This document shows, piece by piece, positions 5,383 through 8,474 of a stretch of DNA of 8,474 nucleotides (positions within the stretch are counted from its first letter, which is position 1; every line of letters starts with the position of its first letter). The notes under the pieces were generated by a model. That model was not told where the DNA came from. It saw only the letters and a program-made list of their open reading frames with translations, and ran no database searches. Made by a program: the position numbers and the translations under genes. The stretch is from Hydrogenothermaceae bacterium (lineage in GTDB: Bacteria > Aquificota > Aquificae > Hydrogenothermales > Hydrogenothermaceae), in assembly GCA_026984415.1 (NCBI GenBank), contig JALSSE010000363.1:1-8474 (forward strand), written 5' to 3'.

Positions 5383-6595
5383 ATCTTCTGTTGTATCTTC
5401 TTGAATTACTGAATCTTCTTTTTCCTTTAAAATTTCTGCTTTTTTTCTCATTTTCAAAGAATTTTTCATCTGATTCATTTATATACTCAATATTAGCTTT
5501 TGTCTTTCTCATTATGTTTTTAACAAACTTATCCTCTGAAGGGATTGAGAATGAAATTGCTGTTCCTTCTTTTCCAGCTCTACCTGTTCTTCCTATTCTG
5601 TGTATGTAGCTTTCAACATCTTGGGGAATATCGTAGTTATAAACAACTTCAATACCTTTAATATCAAGACCTCTTGCTGCAACATCAGTGGCAACCAATA
5701 TTTCTAATTTATTTGTTCTGAACTTCCTTAAAACACTTTCCCTTTTTGCCTGTGAGAAATCTCCGTGGATTGCATCTGCCTGAAAACCTTCTTTTTGAAG
5801 TTTCCTTGCAAGCTCATCAGCGCCTCTTTTTGTCTGGGTAAACACAATAGTTTTCTTACTTTCTACTTTGTTTAAAGATTCCGTAAATTTATCAAATTTC
5901 TGGTTGTTATCCACTCTGTAAACAATCTGTTTTATTCTATCTACTGTAACCTCTTCAGGTTTAATTCTTACTATTTCGTAATCCTCTTTTAAGAAATCTT
6001 CTGCTAAATCTAAAATTTCCCTTGGCATAGTTGCAGAAAAGAGTAAAGTTTGCCTTTCTTTTGGAAGTTCATTAATAATATCAGTTATATCATCAATAAA
6101 TCCCATATCTAACATTCTATCTGCTTCATCTAAAACCAGCATTTCAACGTTGTCTAATTTTAGATGTCCTCTGTTGATTAAATCTTTAACTCTACCGGGA
6201 GTTCCAACAATAACAACATCTAAACCTTTTCTTAAGAAATCTATCTGATGTTTTATAGATTTTCCTCCGTAAACTGCTAAAACGAATAACCTTTTATCTC
6301 TGCCTAAATCTTTAATTTCTTTTGCTACCTGAATGGCTAATTCCCTTGTTGGAACAAGTACAAGAGCCTGTATTTTTCTTTTTTTAGGATTTACTTTTTC
6401 AACTATTGGAATTCCAAAAGCTGCAGTTTTTCCTGTTCCTGTTTGTGCCTGTGCGATTAAATCTTTACCTTCCATTACTATTGGAATTGTTTTTTGCTGA
6501 ACTTCTGTTGGTTTTTCATAACCCATTTTCTTTAAAGAAAACAGAGTCCTTTTGTTAAGATTTAAATCTTCAAATGTGATGTTTTGTTCTGACAT
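5381..6595 (-). CDS. DEAD-box ATP-dependent RNA helicase (RhlE/DeaD type)
   Basis: This cytosolic enzyme unwinds short RNA duplexes with ATP and is likely used in ribosome assembly, mRNA decay or growth at low temperature. It has 404 residues and all family motifs: Q motif with F8 and Q33, motif I AQTGTGKT (50-57), Ia PTRELA (82-87), GG (110-111), Ib TPGR (132-135), II DEAD (156-159), III SAT (187-189), IV IVFTQTK (250-256), V ATDVAARGLDI (302-312) and VI HRIGRTGR (332-339). After the two RecA domains comes a short basic tail (383-404, NFKGKRRFSNSRRYNRR), which probably binds RNA; there is no DbpA-type RNA-binding domain. On its own strand GGAAGAGG (6610-6603) lies 7 nt before the ATG. It converges with the flagellar unit and is divergent from the antiporter gene. 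The exact subfamily is uncertain. Confidence 0.95.
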   Translation of the reverse strand: MSEQNITFEDLNLNKRTLFSLKKMGYEKPTEVQQKTIPIVMEGKDLIAQAQTGTGKTAAFGIPIVEKVNPKKRKIQALVLVPTRELAIQVAKEIKDLGRDKRLFVLAVYGGKSIKHQIDFLRKGLDVVIVGTPGRVKDLINRGHLKLDNVEMLVLDEADRMLDMGFIDDITDIINELPKERQTLLFSATMPREILDLAEDFLKEDYEIVRIKPEEVTVDRIKQIVYRVDNNQKFDKFTESLNKVESKKTIVFTQTKRGADELARKLQKEGFQADAIHGDFSQAKRESVLRKFRTNKLEILVATDVAARGLDIKGIEVVYNYDIPQDVESYIHRIGRTGRAGKEGTAISFSIPSEDKFVKNIMRKTKANIEYINESDEKFFENEKKSRNFKGKRRFSNSRRYNRR

Positions 6596-6709
6596 GAATA
6601 TACCTCTTCCTTTTTATTTTGTATTTGTTTGAAAGAGAAAAGATTGGAAAACACGATTTGGATTTTTTGATTTTTCTAACCTTTGTCCCTTTCCATCCAT
6701 TAGGGTATT

Positions 6710-6737
6710 ATTATATACACTTTTAAAAAATAAGCAA
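6710..6737 (-). promoter_or_regulatory. Likely sigma-70 type promoter of the helicase gene
   Basis: Read on the - strand, TTGCTT (6737-6732) is followed after 16 nt by a perfect TATAAT (6715-6710). The predicted transcript would start near 6703 and carry a leader of about 108 nt. The -35 is poor (three of six), so the call rests mainly on the -10. Confidence 0.45.
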
Positions 6738-6800
6738 ATTAAACTTTCTTGCCGAATAGTGAATTTAAGAATAAAAACATACAAATAAATGGAGGATGGT

Positions 6801-8126
6801 ATGACCTCAACCCTGATAACAATTCTTTTAATTTTATTAGTTGCAAGGATTAACCAGAAATTATTCCAGATTCCTGTAACTCTTTCTTTAATTGCTTTGG
6901 CTTACATTGTGTACCATACATTTCCAGAAACTCTTCATTTAGAAGAGCATATGTTTGATGAAACCCTTTTACTTTTATTACCAATTATTCTTTTACCAGA
7001 TATTCTTCACTTAAAAGTTGATGATTTAAAAAAGTACTGGAAAGAAATTACATTTTTAGCTTTAATTGCTGTTGGTGTTTCTATTGCAATTGGAACATTT
7101 ATAACACCTTATCTTTTACCTGAATATAAATTTGCTTTAGGTATGTTGGTTGCCCTGTTTTCTATGATTATGGCAACAGATGCTATTACAGTTACAAGTA
7201 TATTTGGTAAATTTAACCTGCCCCATAGACTTAAACTTTTTGCTGAAGGGGAAAGTTTGTTTAACGATGCAACAGGTTTGATTGCCTACTATTTTGTTGG
7301 ACTGCCTCTTTTACTGGGAAAAGATGTTACCCCTTTTGGAATTTTTCTTAAATTAGATGAGGTTTTTATTTTTTCCACTCTAATAGGTGTTGTTATAGGA
7401 TTTATTGGATATTACATCCTTAAATTCCTTGAAGACCCGATTGATGAATTTATTATTATGTATGTTGTTGCCCTTACAGCATTTTTAATTGCAGAGCATT
7501 TCCACATGGCAGGTATCCTGTCTATTATTTCTTCTGTTATGACTTTTAGTTATTTTATTGATAGGGATTTTGAGAAATGGGAAAAAAGAATTGAAAAGGA
7601 ACATGCTAAAGAATTTAAGAAAACCCCAAAAAGACTCCATGAAATTTTACTTGAAAAACTTGATTTTAACTATGCCACTACAAAGGAAAGATATGAGCAG
7701 AATAAGGAGTTGTCTTTAATAGTTGGTCATTTTGCAAACGCATTTTTATTTATATCAATGGCAATTTTAGTTAAACCTGAAGTCTTACTTGAATACTGGA
7801 AAGAGATTTTGATTGTTTTTATCATCATTACAATAGTTAGGGCTATGATGTCTTTTGGTTTTGTTGGGCTTTTTAGATATCCAGCAAGATGGGGGACTGC
7901 TTTAACCCTTGCAGGAACAAGAGGTGGTCTTTCTATAATCATGGTTCACACTTTGCCCCATGACTTTGTTTATAGAGAAATGTTTGAAGCTATTGTTGTT
8001 GGGGTTGTAGTGCTTACAACATTTATTTATACATTTATACTACTAATATTTTTAAAACTGAAAAAAGAAGAATTTGAAAACGATATGAAAGAGGAAGAAA
8101 AACTCTTAGGAAACCACAACCATTAA
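6801..8126 (+). CDS. Na+/H+ antiporter, CPA1 (NhaP-like) family
   Basis: This inner-membrane protein exchanges Na+ (or K+) for H+, for pH and salt balance. It has 441 residues with about 11-12 hydrophobic segments, starting at residue 2 (TSTLITILLILLVA) and ending near 418, plus a short charged, His-containing tail. The CPA1 core is visible: ATDAIT at 125-130, GESLFND at 150-156 with the N155-D156 pair typical of electroneutral CPA1 exchangers, and TRGGLS at 373-378. The usual TDP motif is TDA here. A charged loop lies at about 255-300. The start at 6801 is chosen over the ATG at 6789 because GGAGG (6791-6795) sits 5 nt before it, while nothing like a ribosome site precedes 6789. It is a single-gene unit with its own terminator; only a weak promoter (TTGCCG 6749, TAAAAA 6772) is seen. 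The ion cannot be settled from sequence. Confidence 0.9.
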   Translation: MTSTLITILLILLVARINQKLFQIPVTLSLIALAYIVYHTFPETLHLEEHMFDETLLLLLPIILLPDILHLKVDDLKKYWKEITFLALIAVGVSIAIGTFITPYLLPEYKFALGMLVALFSMIMATDAITVTSIFGKFNLPHRLKLFAEGESLFNDATGLIAYYFVGLPLLLGKDVTPFGIFLKLDEVFIFSTLIGVVIGFIGYYILKFLEDPIDEFIIMYVVALTAFLIAEHFHMAGILSIISSVMTFSYFIDRDFEKWEKRIEKEHAKEFKKTPKRLHEILLEKLDFNYATTKERYEQNKELSLIVGHFANAFLFISMAILVKPEVLLEYWKEILIVFIIITIVRAMMSFGFVGLFRYPARWGTALTLAGTRGGLSIIMVHTLPHDFVYREMFEAIVVGVVVLTTFIYTFILLIFLKLKKEEFENDMKEEEKLLGNHNH

Positions 8127-8128
8127 AC

Positions 8129-8160
8129 AGTCCCTTGTAAAAGGGGCTTTTCTTTATTTT
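8129..8160 (+). terminator. Intrinsic terminator of the antiporter gene
   Basis: AGTCCCTT (8129-8136) pairs with AAGGGGCT (8141-8148), with one T-G pair, around a GTAA loop (a GNRA-type tetraloop, GUAA in RNA). A T-rich tail with single C and A breaks follows to 8160. It starts two bases after the stop codon. Confidence 0.82.
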
Positions 8161-8234
8161 ATGATTATCTTTATAGAAATTTTCCATATATTTTCTTATT
8201 ATATTAGTCTAACTTATAAAATCTGGAGGAATTT

Positions 8235-8474
8235 ATGTATTCTGGTATAAAGATGTTAGCTCCCTCTATACTTTCTGGTGATTTTTCAAAAATTGGTGAA
8301 GAGATTAAAACAGTTGAAAGGGCAGGGGCTGATATAATCCACCTTGATGTTATGGACGGCAGATATGTTCCTAATATTACTTTTGGAATGCCTGTTATAA
8401 AGTCTTTGAGAAAAATTACAGACTTACCTTTTGATGCTCATCTTATGATTGTTGAACCTGAAAAATATATTGAT
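8235..8474 (+). CDS. rpe: Ribulose-phosphate 3-epimerase, N-terminal part (cut by window end)
   Basis: This enzyme interconverts D-ribulose 5-phosphate and D-xylulose 5-phosphate in the pentose phosphate or Calvin-type pathways, in the cytosol. The first 80 residues of a family of about 215-230 are present. The TIM-barrel start is typical: MLAPSILSGDF (7-17), HLDVMDGRYVPNITFG (36-51) and FDAHLM (66-71). H36, D38 and H69 match metal-binding and catalytic positions of the family, D38 being one of the two acid/base aspartates; the second lies outside the window. GGAGG at 8225-8229 is 5 nt before the ATG. It follows the antiporter terminator, so it should have its own promoter in 8161-8225, a very AT-rich stretch with TATTAT/TATATT around 8197-8205 but no convincing -35. 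Confidence 0.95.
   Translation, partial: MYSGIKMLAPSILSGDFSKIGEEIKTVERAGADIIHLDVMDGRYVPNITFGMPVIKSLRKITDLPFDAHLMIVEPEKYID

Noticed and set aside
5391..5609. + strand open frame inside the helicase
   Set aside because: It is antisense to the motif V/VI region of a complete DEAD-box helicase, so it is a shadow.
6731..6758. Sigma-28-like GCCGAATA before the antiporter
   Set aside because: It matches the -10 consensus in only six of eight positions, TAAG is 16 rather than 15 nt upstream, and the gene is not flagellar.
6789..6800. Alternative upstream start for the antiporter
   Set aside because: The GGAGG falls inside this extension and serves the ATG at 6801; no ribosome site precedes 6789.
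8215..8220. TATAAA just before rpe as a -10 box
   Set aside because: The transcript would start within the Shine-Dalgarno site, leaving no usable leader, and there is no -35 at a suitable distance.

Overview
The window is AT-rich bacterial chromosome (about one third G+C by eye) with tightly packed genes. The protein styles suggest a thermophile of the Aquificota, most like the Hydrogenothermaceae (Sulfurihydrogenibium/Persephonella type). This is a judgement from the flagellin N-terminus, the Lys/Glu/Ile-rich proteins and the low G+C, not from a search. No mobile element, CRISPR array, tRNA or rRNA was seen.

Left part (1-5382) is a late flagellar (filament) locus, all on the + strand. It holds a TPR-repeat protein whose frame is open to the left edge, two near-duplicate flagellin genes, flaG, fliD (filament cap), fliS (flagellin chaperone) and a 79-residue helical protein in the position where fliT often sits. 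Each flagellin gene has its own sigma-28 (FliA) type promoter, TAAA-N15-TCCGATAA, with the same spacing. The first promoter lies inside the last codons of the TPR gene. Flagellin 1 ends at a strong intrinsic terminator. Flagellin 2 is followed by a hairpin with no U-tract, so its promoter probably also feeds flaG-fliD-fliS-orf79, which have no late flagellar promoter visible in front of them. A terminator at 5360-5382 closes the cluster. The 1881-2055 stretch between the flagellins is AT-rich, has stops in all frames, and I see nothing else in it. The two flagellins would supply filament subunits, FliS would guard them before export, FliD would cap the growing filament, and FlaG probably affects filament length.

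Right part (5381-8474) is housekeeping. A DEAD-box RNA helicase on the - strand converges on the flagellar operon and shares its terminator region. Divergent from it is a CPA1-type Na+/H+ antiporter with its own terminator (U-rich tail, GUAA loop). The window ends inside rpe (ribulose-phosphate 3-epimerase; first 80 codons).

I do not see a new kind of system here. The parts worth a second look are the flagellin duplication with near-identical ends and a diverged middle, the promoter embedded in coding sequence, the differing transcription ends of the two flagellins, and the possible FliT analogue.
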